From Saccharothrix sp. (GTDB taxonomy: Bacteria > Actinomycetota > Actinomycetes > Mycobacteriales > Pseudonocardiaceae): a stretch of 39,444 nucleotides of DNA. A model generated the notes under the pieces. That model searched no databases. It was not told where the DNA came from and was given only the letters and a program-made list of their open reading frames with translations. This document shows, piece by piece, positions 33,111-39,444 of the stretch (position 1 is the stretch's first letter; every line of letters begins with the position of its first letter). Where the stretch lies: positions 1 to 39,444 of the forward strand of contig NZ_JAPSLK010000071.1 of assembly GCF_031180885.1 (NCBI RefSeq), given 5' to 3'. The translations under genes were made by a program, and so were the position numbers.

Positions 33111-33529
33111 CCACCGCAGCCGAAGAACTGGACAACTTCAGTTGGCTGGTCGACGACTTCGTGAACCGCGTCGCGGGCGTGGCCCACGCGATCGTGGTCT
33201 CCGCGGACGGCCTGCTGCTCGCGTCCTCCGAGCGCCTGCCGCTGGACCGGGCCGAGCAGCTGGCCGCCGTCGCCTCCGGCCTGGTCAGCCTCAACCTCGG
33301 CGCGGCGCGCTGCTTCGAGGCCGGTGACGTCAAGCAGACGGTCGTCGAGATGGAGCGGGGCTACCTGTTCCTGATGTCGATCTCCGACGGCTCGTGCCTG
33401 GCCGTGCTGGCCGCGCCGAACTGCGACATCGGGCTCATCGGCTACGCGATGACCCGGCTCGTGGAGCGGGTGGGCGTCCAGCTCACCCCGGAGATCCGGT
33501 CCCAGCTGCACGTCGCCATGCGTGGTTAG
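33107..33529 (+). CDS. roadblock/LC7 domain protein (CvnB-like)
   Basis: 140 aa, a single roadblock/LC7 domain: FSWLVDDFVNRVAGVAHAIVVSADGLLLASS, split by the strand turn, then AEQLAAVASGLVSLN, VVEMERGYLFLMSISDGSCLAVLA, and DIGLIGYAMTRLVERVG. These proteins act as GTPase-activating or scaffold partners of MglA/CvnD-type GTPases. GTG 33107 overlaps the sensor stop. It is followed after 33 nt by the GTPase gene, with no room for a DUF742 (CvnC) gene. Confidence 0.92.
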   Translation: MTTAAEELDNFSWLVDDFVNRVAGVAHAIVVSADGLLLASSERLPLDRAEQLAAVASGLVSLNLGAARCFEAGDVKQTVVEMERGYLFLMSISDGSCLAVLAAPNCDIGLIGYAMTRLVERVGVQLTPEIRSQLHVAMRG

Positions 33530-33562
33530 TCCTCCTTCGGTCCTAGGGAAAGTGGAAGCAAC

Positions 33563-34132
33563 ATGAGCGGCGGACGAAGCCTGTCGGTCACGTCGACCAA
33601 GATCGTGGTCGCCGGCGGGTTCGGCGTCGGGAAGACGACGTTCGTCGGTTCGGTGTCGGAGATCGTCCCGCTCACCACCGAAGCGGTGATGACCGAGGCG
33701 AGCGTCGGCGTGGACGACCTGACGAACACGCCGAACAAGATGACCACCACGGTGGCCATGGACTTCGGCCGCGTGTCCCTGGACAGCGACCTGATCCTGT
33801 ACCTGTTCGGCACGCCCGGGCAGCACCGGTTCTGGTTCATGTGGGACGACCTGGTGCGGGGCGCGATCGGCGCGGTGGTCCTGGTGGACACCCGGCGCCT
33901 GTCCGACGCGTTCGCCTCGATCGACTTCTTCGAGGACCGCGAACTGCCGTACGTGGTGGGGGTGAACTGCTTCGACGGCCTCCTGCACCACCGCATCGAG
34001 GACATCCGGGAAGCGCTCACGATCGACCCGTCGATCCCGATCGTGCCCTGCGACGCCCGCAACCGGCAGTCGACCAAGCAGACCCTGATCACCCTGGTGC
34101 AGCACGCCATGCGCCAGCCGACCTTCGCCTGA
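33563..34132 (+). CDS. Ras-like small GTPase (CvnD-like)
   Basis: 189 aa. The P-loop is VAGGFGVGKTTFVGSVSEI, the switch region TEASVGVDDL, G3 is LFGTPGQHRFWFMWDDL (PG in place of the eukaryotic AG), and G4-like VNCFD is followed by PCDAR. These are the standard features of conservon GTPases. It probably relays the sensor ATPase signal. The start ATG 33563 has weak GGAA upstream. A hairpin terminator follows. Confidence 0.93.
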   Translation: MSGGRSLSVTSTKIVVAGGFGVGKTTFVGSVSEIVPLTTEAVMTEASVGVDDLTNTPNKMTTTVAMDFGRVSLDSDLILYLFGTPGQHRFWFMWDDLVRGAIGAVVLVDTRRLSDAFASIDFFEDRELPYVVGVNCFDGLLHHRIEDIREALTIDPSIPIVPCDARNRQSTKQTLITLVQHAMRQPTFA

Positions 34133-34150
34133 TCTCCGCGCATCGCTTTC

Positions 34151-34184
34151 GGGAAGACCTCGCCGCTCACGGCGGGGTCTTCCC
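34151..34184 (+). terminator. terminator of the conservon operon
   Basis: 15-nt arms GGGAAGACCTCGCCG and CGGCGGGGTCTTCCC with one G-T wobble and a 4-nt loop, followed by TTT, 18 nt after the GTPase stop. Confidence 0.88.
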
Positions 34185-34250
34185 TTTGCGGCTCGGAATA
34201 CGGGGATATTGGCGCGACCGGGCGGGTTCCGGTGCGCCACACTCCCGGCC

Positions 34251-34997
34251 ATGCCCGATTCCTACGAAGACGTGGACCTCGCCTCCCTCTACGACACGAT
34301 CAACGTCTGGGGGCCCAGCGACGACTTCTACCTCGACCTGGTCATGGCGGCCGAGTCCGTGCTGGACGTCGGCTGCGGCACCGGTCTGCTGCTGAAGACC
34401 GCGCGCGACCGGGGCCATCGGGGCAGGCTGGTCGGGCTCGACCCGGCCACCGGGATGCTCGCCCAGGCCCGCACCCGCGACGACGTGGACTGGATCCAGG
34501 GCGACCTGTCGACGGTGTCGTTCGACCGGGAATTCGACCTGGTCTTCATGACCGGCCACGTGTTCCAGATCTTCACCACGGACGAGCAGGCCTCGGCGGT
34601 GCTGAGCGCCGCCCGTCAGGCGTTGCGGCCCACCGGCCGGCTCGCGTTCGAGTCGCTGAACCCGGAACCGATGCCCTGGCGCAACTGGGTTCCGCGCAAC
34701 GCCTCCACCTACACCGCCCCCGACGGCACGGACTTCCGCGTGGTGCACGACATCGTGTGGGAGGACGGGGACCTGGTGCACCTCACCGAGACCTACGAGG
34801 GGCCGCGTTGGTCCGAGCCGCAGGTCGACCAGGCCACCATGCGGTTCGCGTCCGTCGAGAAGATTGATCAATTGTTGGCCGGGAACGGGTTCGAGGTCGA
34901 GCGGCGCTACGGGTTCTGGGACCGCTCTCCGTACGCTCCGGCCAGCAAGGAGATCATCACGGTCGCAACGCCGCGTCCGCGCCCGGCTGATCACTGA
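34251..34997 (+). CDS. class I SAM-dependent methyltransferase
   Basis: 248 aa. Motif I is VLDVGCGTGLLLKTARDRG, followed by GLDPATGMLAQAR, DLVFMTGHVFQIF and LRPTGRLAFES, a small-molecule methyltransferase pattern with an acidic residue after strand 2. The substrate cannot be told. ATG 34251 is used; an in-frame start at 34209 would overlap the preceding terminator zone. The last 41 bases overlap the 3' end of the GGDEF gene on the other strand. Confidence 0.88.
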   Translation: MPDSYEDVDLASLYDTINVWGPSDDFYLDLVMAAESVLDVGCGTGLLLKTARDRGHRGRLVGLDPATGMLAQARTRDDVDWIQGDLSTVSFDREFDLVFMTGHVFQIFTTDEQASAVLSAARQALRPTGRLAFESLNPEPMPWRNWVPRNASTYTAPDGTDFRVVHDIVWEDGDLVHLTETYEGPRWSEPQVDQATMRFASVEKIDQLLAGNGFEVERRYGFWDRSPYAPASKEIITVATPRPRPADH

Positions 34998-36933
34998 TCA
35001 CCAGTGCGCCGGTCGCCCGCAGCATCGGCACCACCGCCGCCAGCGCCCCGCGCGCGAGCGGCTCGTCCGGCGGCTCCGCGAGTTCCACGCCGTGCAGGAC
35101 GTGCCGCTCCACCAGGGCGAGCTCGGGCAGGCTGCACGAGAAACCGTGCAGCAGGCGGCGGACGCCCATGTCCGCCAACGTGGTCAGGTTGTCCTCCACG
35201 ACGTCCGGTCCGCCGACCGGCGCGTGGGCGTCCAGGCTCAGCCACAACCGTTGCGGCGCAAGGGAAGAACGGTCGAGAGCGGTGCGCACGACGGCGGCCA
35301 GGTCCGGGTCGCGGGACTGGTCGGCGGACAGCCGCACGACCACCGGCGTCTCCTCGACGGCGGCGAACGCGCACGCCTCCTCCAGCAGCCACGTGCCGAG
35401 GTGGCCGCTCAACCCGAGTTCGTCCGCGAACTCCAGGCAGTCCTCGTGCCCCACCACGCCGAACTCGGCCTCGTCCCAGCGCAACCGGGCCGCGTACGCG
35501 AGGCGTTCGCCGGACGGCCGGAGGACCGGGCGGTAGTCGATCGCGATCTCACCGAATTCCAAGGCACCTGGCATAGTTGCGAGCAGCGAAAGGCGCTTGC
35601 GGTCGCGTGCGTCCTCACCGGCGTCGTAGATGCCCCACTGGCCCTTGCCGCCGCTCTCCGCGCGCCGCAACGTGCTGTGCGCCTGGCGCAGCAACGCCAT
35701 CGCGTCCACGCCGCGCGCGGCCGTCCGCACGAACCCCATGCCCGCCGAGACCGCGACCCCGTGACCGGACAGGTGCACCGGCTCGGCCAGCGCCTCGTCG
35801 ATCGCCGCCGCGAGCGCGGAAATGCTTGGTGTGTCAGGGGAATCCTCGATCAGGATGACGAATTCGTCGCCGCCGATCCGCGCCACGGTCGCCTTCTCGC
35901 CCACGACCACGGCCGACAGCCGACCGGCGACGACCTTGAGCAGTTCGTCGCCCGCCTCGTAGCCGATGCCGTCGTTGACGATCGCGACGCTGTCCACGTC
36001 GAGGTAGCACAACGTGATCGAGCCGGGCTTGCCCAGGACCTCCTCCAGTTTGGGCAGGAAGCTCTGGCGGTTGGGCAGGCCGGTGAGCACGTCGTGCAGG
36101 GCTTGGTGGCGCAGGTATTCGCGGAGCACGCGTTGTTCGGTGACGTCCTCGATCACCGCGACCCGGTACCGCGGCCGGCCGTCGGAGTCGTGCACGGTCG
36201 ACAGGGCCACGTTCGTCCACATCGGATCGCCGCCCGGACCGGCGAACTGCTGCTCGAACCGGACCTCGTCGCCCGCCGACCACGCCGCCCGCAACGCCGC
36301 CAGGTCACCGGGTTCGAACACGTTCTCCGCGTCCGCGCCGGACGCGCCCGCGGGTTGTTCGGCGGCGTCGGGGACCTGGCGCAGCATCCGCACCAGTGCG
36401 GGGTTGACCTCGACCACCGCGCCGTCCCGGTCGAAGATCGCGATGCCCACCGCGGAGGAGGCGAACACCTGCCGGAACCGCGCCTCGCTGTCGTGGAGGG
36501 CGTGTTGCGCCTGTTCCAGCGAGAGCAGCAGGGACGTCCGCACCTTCTCCTGCTCGGTGAAGATCTGCCGGCGCACCGCGTTCGCGTAACCGGCGGCGAC
36601 CGCGGCCAGCACGCTCGCGACGTGCTCCGGTGACGCGCCGGTCAGCGCGGGCAGGGCGCCGCCGAGCACCTCGACCGTGCTGCGCAGGCTGTTCAGGCCG
36701 GTGAAGCGGGCGTCGACCAGCCACTCGCCGACCTCGTCGCCCTTCGTCGTCGCGTCGGGCCCGGTAAGGACGTCGAGCCGGCGGGCCAGGTTCGCCTGGA
36801 TCTTCGCGCGCGACAGCGGGGCGTAGGCGCTGTCCACCAGGACCTGCGTCCACCGCGCCACGACCTGGGCGCGCGTCGGCGCCACCCCGGGAGGCTCTCC
36901 CGCGGCGCTCTCGCGTGGTGCGTGTCCGGTCAT
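34957..36933 (-). CDS. PAS-GGDEF-degenerate EAL protein (diguanylate cyclase)
   Basis: 658 aa, with no membrane segment. Residues about 1-145 are helical. A PAS domain (ARFRQVFASSAVGIAIFDRDG, near 151-171) extends to about 268. GGDEF runs from about 270 to 430 with HDVLTGLPNR and an intact GGDEF at 354-358; no RxxD inhibitory site precedes it. The C-terminal EAL-like domain has lost its key residues: AAR stands in for EAL in LAYAARLRW, VRLS for VNLS, and the DDFG loop reads HGFS. It is therefore likely to make c-di-GMP and not to degrade it. The stop region overlaps the convergent methyltransferase gene by 41 bp. Confidence 0.9.
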   Translation of the reverse strand: MTGHAPRESAAGEPPGVAPTRAQVVARWTQVLVDSAYAPLSRAKIQANLARRLDVLTGPDATTKGDEVGEWLVDARFTGLNSLRSTVEVLGGALPALTGASPEHVASVLAAVAAGYANAVRRQIFTEQEKVRTSLLLSLEQAQHALHDSEARFRQVFASSAVGIAIFDRDGAVVEVNPALVRMLRQVPDAAEQPAGASGADAENVFEPGDLAALRAAWSAGDEVRFEQQFAGPGGDPMWTNVALSTVHDSDGRPRYRVAVIEDVTEQRVLREYLRHQALHDVLTGLPNRQSFLPKLEEVLGKPGSITLCYLDVDSVAIVNDGIGYEAGDELLKVVAGRLSAVVVGEKATVARIGGDEFVILIEDSPDTPSISALAAAIDEALAEPVHLSGHGVAVSAGMGFVRTAARGVDAMALLRQAHSTLRRAESGGKGQWGIYDAGEDARDRKRLSLLATMPGALEFGEIAIDYRPVLRPSGERLAYAARLRWDEAEFGVVGHEDCLEFADELGLSGHLGTWLLEEACAFAAVEETPVVVRLSADQSRDPDLAAVVRTALDRSSLAPQRLWLSLDAHAPVGGPDVVEDNLTTLADMGVRRLLHGFSCSLPELALVERHVLHGVELAEPPDEPLARGALAAVVPMLRATGALVISDQPGADAALRP

Positions 36934-37001
36934 GGTGGGGTCGCCCGGCGGCGGTGGCGAAGATCAGGTCGGCAAATCTTGCGTACCCCGACCGCGCCGA
37001 G

Positions 37002-37802
37002 TCAAGGCTTGCGGCCGACTACCGCGTACAGGTTGGCGCGACCCGGGTCGTCCGGCACGTCCTCGGGTGATTCCGGCCGCCACTCCGGCGTGAACACCAG
37101 GCCCGGCTCGACCACGTCGAAGCCGTCCATCATCGCCAGGACCTGCTCGCGGGTGCGCGGCGTGATGGGCTCGGCGGTCTGCTGGAAGATGTCCGCGCCC
37201 GCCGCCATCGCCTGCGGCATCCGGTCGGGGGTGAAGTGCGACAGGGCGAGGTAGCTGCCCGGCGCGAGGGCGTCGCGGTAGCGGGCGAGGACGCCCCACG
37301 GGTCGTCTTCGTCGGGGATGAACTGCATGACGCCCACCGCGAGCAGGCCGACGGGCGCGTCGAAGTCGAGCAGGGACTTCGCCTTGGCCACGACCGCTTC
37401 GGGTTCGCGCAGGTCGGCCAGGATCGCGGTGGCGCGCGGGTTGTCGGCCAGGAGCAGTTCGGAGTGCTTGATGGCGACCGGTTCGATGTCGACGTAGACG
37501 ACCCGGCAGTCCGGGTTGGCCTCCTGGGCGACCTCGTGGACGTTGCCGACGGTGGGGATGCCCGAGCCGAGGTCGAGGAACTGCGTGATGCCCGCGTCGA
37601 CCAGGGCGAGGGCGGCGCGGCGCAGGTAGGAGCGGTTGAGCCGGGCCATGTCGCGCACCGGCAGCACCCGGATGAGCGCTTCGGCGGTGTCCCGGTCGGC
37701 GGCGAAGTTGTGCCCGCCGCCCAGCAGGTAGTCGTAGATGCGGGCCGAGCTGGGAAGCTCGACGTCGACCCCCTCCGGCGCCCAACTCACCCGGTCGACC
37801 AC
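37002..37802 (-). CDS. DUF574 S-adenosyl methyltransferase
   Basis: 266 aa, a large family restricted mainly to filamentous actinomycetes. Signature segments are SSARIYDYLLGGGHNFAADR, NRSYLRRAA, the SAM motif FLDLGSGIPTVGNVHEVA, VVYVDIEPVA, and SHFTPD. The substrate is unknown. GTG 37802 has GAGG upstream. It ends 68 nt before the GGDEF gene start, with no terminator between, so the two may be co-transcribed. Confidence 0.92.
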   Translation of the reverse strand: MVDRVSWAPEGVDVELPSSARIYDYLLGGGHNFAADRDTAEALIRVLPVRDMARLNRSYLRRAALALVDAGITQFLDLGSGIPTVGNVHEVAQEANPDCRVVYVDIEPVAIKHSELLLADNPRATAILADLREPEAVVAKAKSLLDFDAPVGLLAVGVMQFIPDEDDPWGVLARYRDALAPGSYLALSHFTPDRMPQAMAAGADIFQQTAEPITPRTREQVLAMMDGFDVVEPGLVFTPEWRPESPEDVPDDPGRANLYAVVGRKP

Positions 37803-37920
37803 CGCGCACCTCTTTCACCCGTGAGGAGATCGAAGACCGAGCCACTTTAGCGACCAACCCCACGCGAACGAACCGCCCGGGGCTTGGTTTTCACCCGTAC
37901 GCGGTCACTGGGTTGTGTTT

Positions 37921-37953
37921 GCCCCGTCGCGGGAACACGTCCCGCGACGGGGC
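37921..37953 (-). terminator. terminator of the sigma factor operon
   Basis: Perfect 14-bp arms GCCCCGTCGCGGGA (37921-37934) and TCCCGCGACGGGGC (37940-37953), loop 5 nt. On the minus strand it starts within the stop codon of the small protein gene. The rest of the gap to 37802 shows nothing clear. Confidence 0.85.
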
Positions 37954-38474
37954 TAGACGCAGACCCAATCGGTCACCACGGCGTTCCCACCGGCATCGAT
38001 GCGGAACCGCACGGGTCCCGGCGGCGGTGGTCCGAGCAGGAAGCAGCCCAACTCGTCCAACTCGGTCTCCTCCACCGGTCCGGACGCGGTGAGCAACTCG
38101 ACCCGTCCGGCGCGGGCGGGCAGGACCTGTCCCGCGATCCCGGCCTCGGTGACCTCGACCTGGACCGAGATCCCTTCGGCGTCGAACACCAGTTGCCGCG
38201 CGGTGGCGGCGGCTCGGGCGCGTTCGGCGAGCTGGCCGTCGAGGATCGAGTCGTAGCTGGTCAACAGCATCAGCTCGGCGTCGACCGTGCGCCACGTGAA
38301 CGCCGCACGCGCTGCTTCGGCGAACTCCGGCGGCACGTCCCGCGCTTCGGCGAGAGCGGCACGGAGCTCCGCCAGCAGGACCTCGTCACTCTCCCACCCG
38401 AACTCCGACCCCGTCACCACCGCACCCACCTCCTCGTCCTCGTCGTTGTCCTCGTCGTTGTCCTTGTCCGCCAA
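37953..38474 (-). CDS. small protein encoded with the sigma factor
   Basis: 173 aa from TTG 38474, which has GGGAG at 9-nt spacing. The first 15 residues are a DNDEDNDEDEE repeat encoded by two 12-bp units. An internal GTG at 38417 (VTGSEFGW) also has a strong GAGGAGG before it and may be the real start. The rest has LLAELRAALAEARDVPPEFAEAARAAFTWRTVDAEL, here split at the helix turn, an arrangement often encoded beside actinobacterial ECF-like sigma genes. A beta-rich C-terminus follows (VQVEVTEAGIAGQVLPA). I recognise no catalytic motif. A role in regulating or assisting the sigma factor is inferred from the 18-nt gap. Confidence 0.78.
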   Translation of the reverse strand: MADKDNDEDNDEDEEVGAVVTGSEFGWESDEVLLAELRAALAEARDVPPEFAEAARAAFTWRTVDAELMLLTSYDSILDGQLAERARAAATARQLVFDAEGISVQVEVTEAGIAGQVLPARAGRVELLTASGPVEETELDELGCFLLGPPPPGPVRFRIDAGGNAVVTDWVCV

Positions 38475-38492
38475 GCCCCGCCACTCCCACCC

Positions 38493-39134
38493 TCAGGTGC
38501 TTCCCCCGACCAGTCCCACTCCGTTCTTGGCGTTCGCGACCGTCCCCGTCCCGGTCTCGGTTCCCGTTTCCAGGAATCGAACGACGGCCGGCGTCTTGCG
38601 CAACTTGTCCAGGCACCGGATGCGGGTCGGGCCGATGCTGCCGACCGGCATGGCGAGCTGCTCGCTCACCTTCGCGTAGGTCGGCGGCGGGTCCGTCATG
38701 AGCTTGGCCAGCAGTTCCCGGCACTGCTCGGACAACAACCGGAACCCGTCCCGCAGGGCCTGGAACCGCTGGGCGGTGTCGATCTCGTCGTCGAGGTCCG
38801 CGACGACGTCCACCGAGCCCGCCTGCTCCTCGTCGGCCAGGGGGTCGAAGGGCTGCGTGCGCTGCTGCATGCGCAACATCCGCAGGCACTCGTTGCGGGT
38901 CGTCGTGGAGATCCAGCCGGGCAGGGCGTCCGGGTCGCGCAACCGGCCGATCTGCTCGACCAGGCGCAGCCAGAGCGTCTGGTTGACGTCGGCAGCGTCC
39001 GCCGGCCGCAACCGGTGCTTGTAGATCACCGACAACACCAACGGCGTGTACCGCTCGACGATCTCGTTCCACGCGCGCTGATCGCCCTCGGCCGCCGCGT
39101 CCACCAACGCGGCGATCGGGGATGCAGGGGTCAC
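38493..39134 (-). CDS. ECF-type sigma-70 family sigma factor
   Basis: 213 aa. Region 2 is WNEIVERYTPLVLSVIYKHRL, then ADVNQTLWLRLVEQIGRLRDP and GWISTTTRNECLRMLR. Region 4 is LLSEQCRELLAKLM, then PPPTYAKVSEQLAMPVGSIGPTRIRCLDKLRK, a helix-turn-helix. The last 25 residues repeat ETGT. GTG 39134 has GGGAGGGG upstream; longer in-frame starts run into C-rich intergenic sequence. It probably directs RNA polymerase to a small regulon. No canonical anti-sigma factor with membrane helices is encoded beside it. Confidence 0.9.
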   Translation of the reverse strand: MTPASPIAALVDAAAEGDQRAWNEIVERYTPLVLSVIYKHRLRPADAADVNQTLWLRLVEQIGRLRDPDALPGWISTTTRNECLRMLRMQQRTQPFDPLADEEQAGSVDVVADLDDEIDTAQRFQALRDGFRLLSEQCRELLAKLMTDPPPTYAKVSEQLAMPVGSIGPTRIRCLDKLRKTPAVVRFLETGTETGTGTVANAKNGVGLVGGST

Positions 39135-39375
39135 GTCCCCTCCCGGGCTCGACCATTCTCGTAGCTTCCACACACTACGGAGCCCCCAGCCCCACCCCAG
39201 ATACCTCCCACCCAATCCCGCCCAGATGGCCCCACCCCCACCCCAGCATCCACCCCTCACCCCGAACCTCTCGCCCGCCCCTGCCCCGCGCCCGCCGCCC
39301 CCCACCCCGCGGCCCACGCCCCCCGTTACCTTTTTCGTAGTTCCTGATCAAGGAGCTGTGGTCGCCGGGTCCGGC
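39135..39375. other. C-rich intergenic region
   Basis: From about 39182 to 39322 the + strand is almost free of G-runs and carries many runs of 3-6 C, so the minus strand (the leader side of the sigma factor gene) is G-rich. AGTTCCTGATCAAGGAGCT at 39338-39356 is a partly symmetric stretch (AGCTCC/GGAGCT) that could be an operator for a rightward gene. No coding potential is evident. Confidence 0.6.
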
Positions 39376-39444
39376 ATGACTGACGCCCCCAGTCGAAGGC
39401 ATGATCCGGGGGGTGGTGTCACCGGACCCGGTGGCATCGCCGGA
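39376..39444 (+). CDS. possible start of a rightward gene, cut by the window edge
   Basis: An ATG opens 23 codons (MTDAPSRRHDPGGG, then VTGPGGIAG) with no stop before the end. AAGGAG lies about 25 nt upstream, too far to be its ribosome binding site. The Gly/Pro-rich N-terminus is typical of disordered starts in actinomycete proteins but gives no function. It could also be noncoding. Confidence 0.3.
   Translation, partial: MTDAPSRRHDPGGGVTGPGGIAG

Noticed and set aside
34864..36633. 589-codon + strand frame opposite the GGDEF gene
   Set aside because: Antisense shadow of a gene with clear PAS and GGDEF motifs; its composition has no domain-like pattern.
1..39444. tRNA genes and riboswitches
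   Set aside because: No tRNA-like cloverleaf sequence (conserved GGTTCGAATCC-type T-arm with matching acceptor) and no recognisable riboswitch core were seen, including upstream of the ABC importer and pyrG.

Overview
The window is GC-rich DNA with actinomycete features: many GTG starts, GTGA/ATGA stop-start overlaps, and leaderless-type promoters (a TANNNT box 6-7 nt before a GTG). Gene order from 221 to 20837 follows the mycobacterial block Rv1691-Rv1711 (TPR protein, HAD phosphatase, small ORF, tlyA, NAD kinase, recN, steA, mctB, pyrG, NUDIX, xerD, soj/parA-like, scpA, scpB, rsuA-like pseudouridine synthase). Later genes (a conservon-type G-protein module, a DUF574 methyltransferase, nSTAND-WD40 remnants) point to a filamentous actinomycete, most likely Pseudonocardiaceae (Saccharothrix/Actinosynnema/Lentzea-like). 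The family call is an inference from gene content.

Layout. 1-200: the 3' end of an rRNA operon (5S rRNA and its terminator). 221-8753: a co-directional run of housekeeping genes from an unusual repeat-rich RG/TPR protein through tlyA, nadK and recN. recN has its own LexA-type box and leaderless -10, and is followed by three translationally coupled paralogous membrane proteins. 8848-10967: steA-mctB, a cell-division/envelope pair. 11408-13713: pyrG and a NUDIX hydrolase, closed by a strong terminator. 13750-14720: two small membrane-protein genes, convergent. 14788-16775: alanine dehydrogenase overlapping xerD. 16849-20837: an ArsR regulator, then a ParA-like ATPase, a small ribbon-helix-helix-like protein, scpA, scpB and rluB/rsuA, nearly all overlapping by 4-8 nt, as a chromosome segregation and condensation operon.

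After 20900 the mycobacterial order breaks. 20937-24198 is an N-terminally truncated, frameshifted nSTAND-WD40 pseudogene. 24354-29762 holds a complete NitT/TauT-type ABC importer (two permeases, ATPase, lipoprotein binding protein). A 4-hydroxybenzoate 3-monooxygenase gene (pobA) runs antiparallel inside it and shares a palindrome-bearing intergenic region with the binding-protein gene. 30018-34132 is a conservon (sensor ATPase with NIT domain, roadblock protein, Ras-like GTPase) that lacks the usual DUF742 gene. 34251-39134 holds a SAM methyltransferase, a PAS-GGDEF protein with a degenerate EAL domain, a DUF574 methyltransferase, and an ECF-like sigma factor with a small downstream partner. 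The last 300 bases are C-rich, with a possible gene start at the right edge.

Structure not explained by genes: a dispersed element of about 40 bp is present four times (7893, 11158, 27227, 27279), one copy inside a coding tail. There is a 39-bp minisatellite in the first gene, and several perfect hairpin terminators. I found no CRISPR array, tRNA, insertion sequence or prophage.
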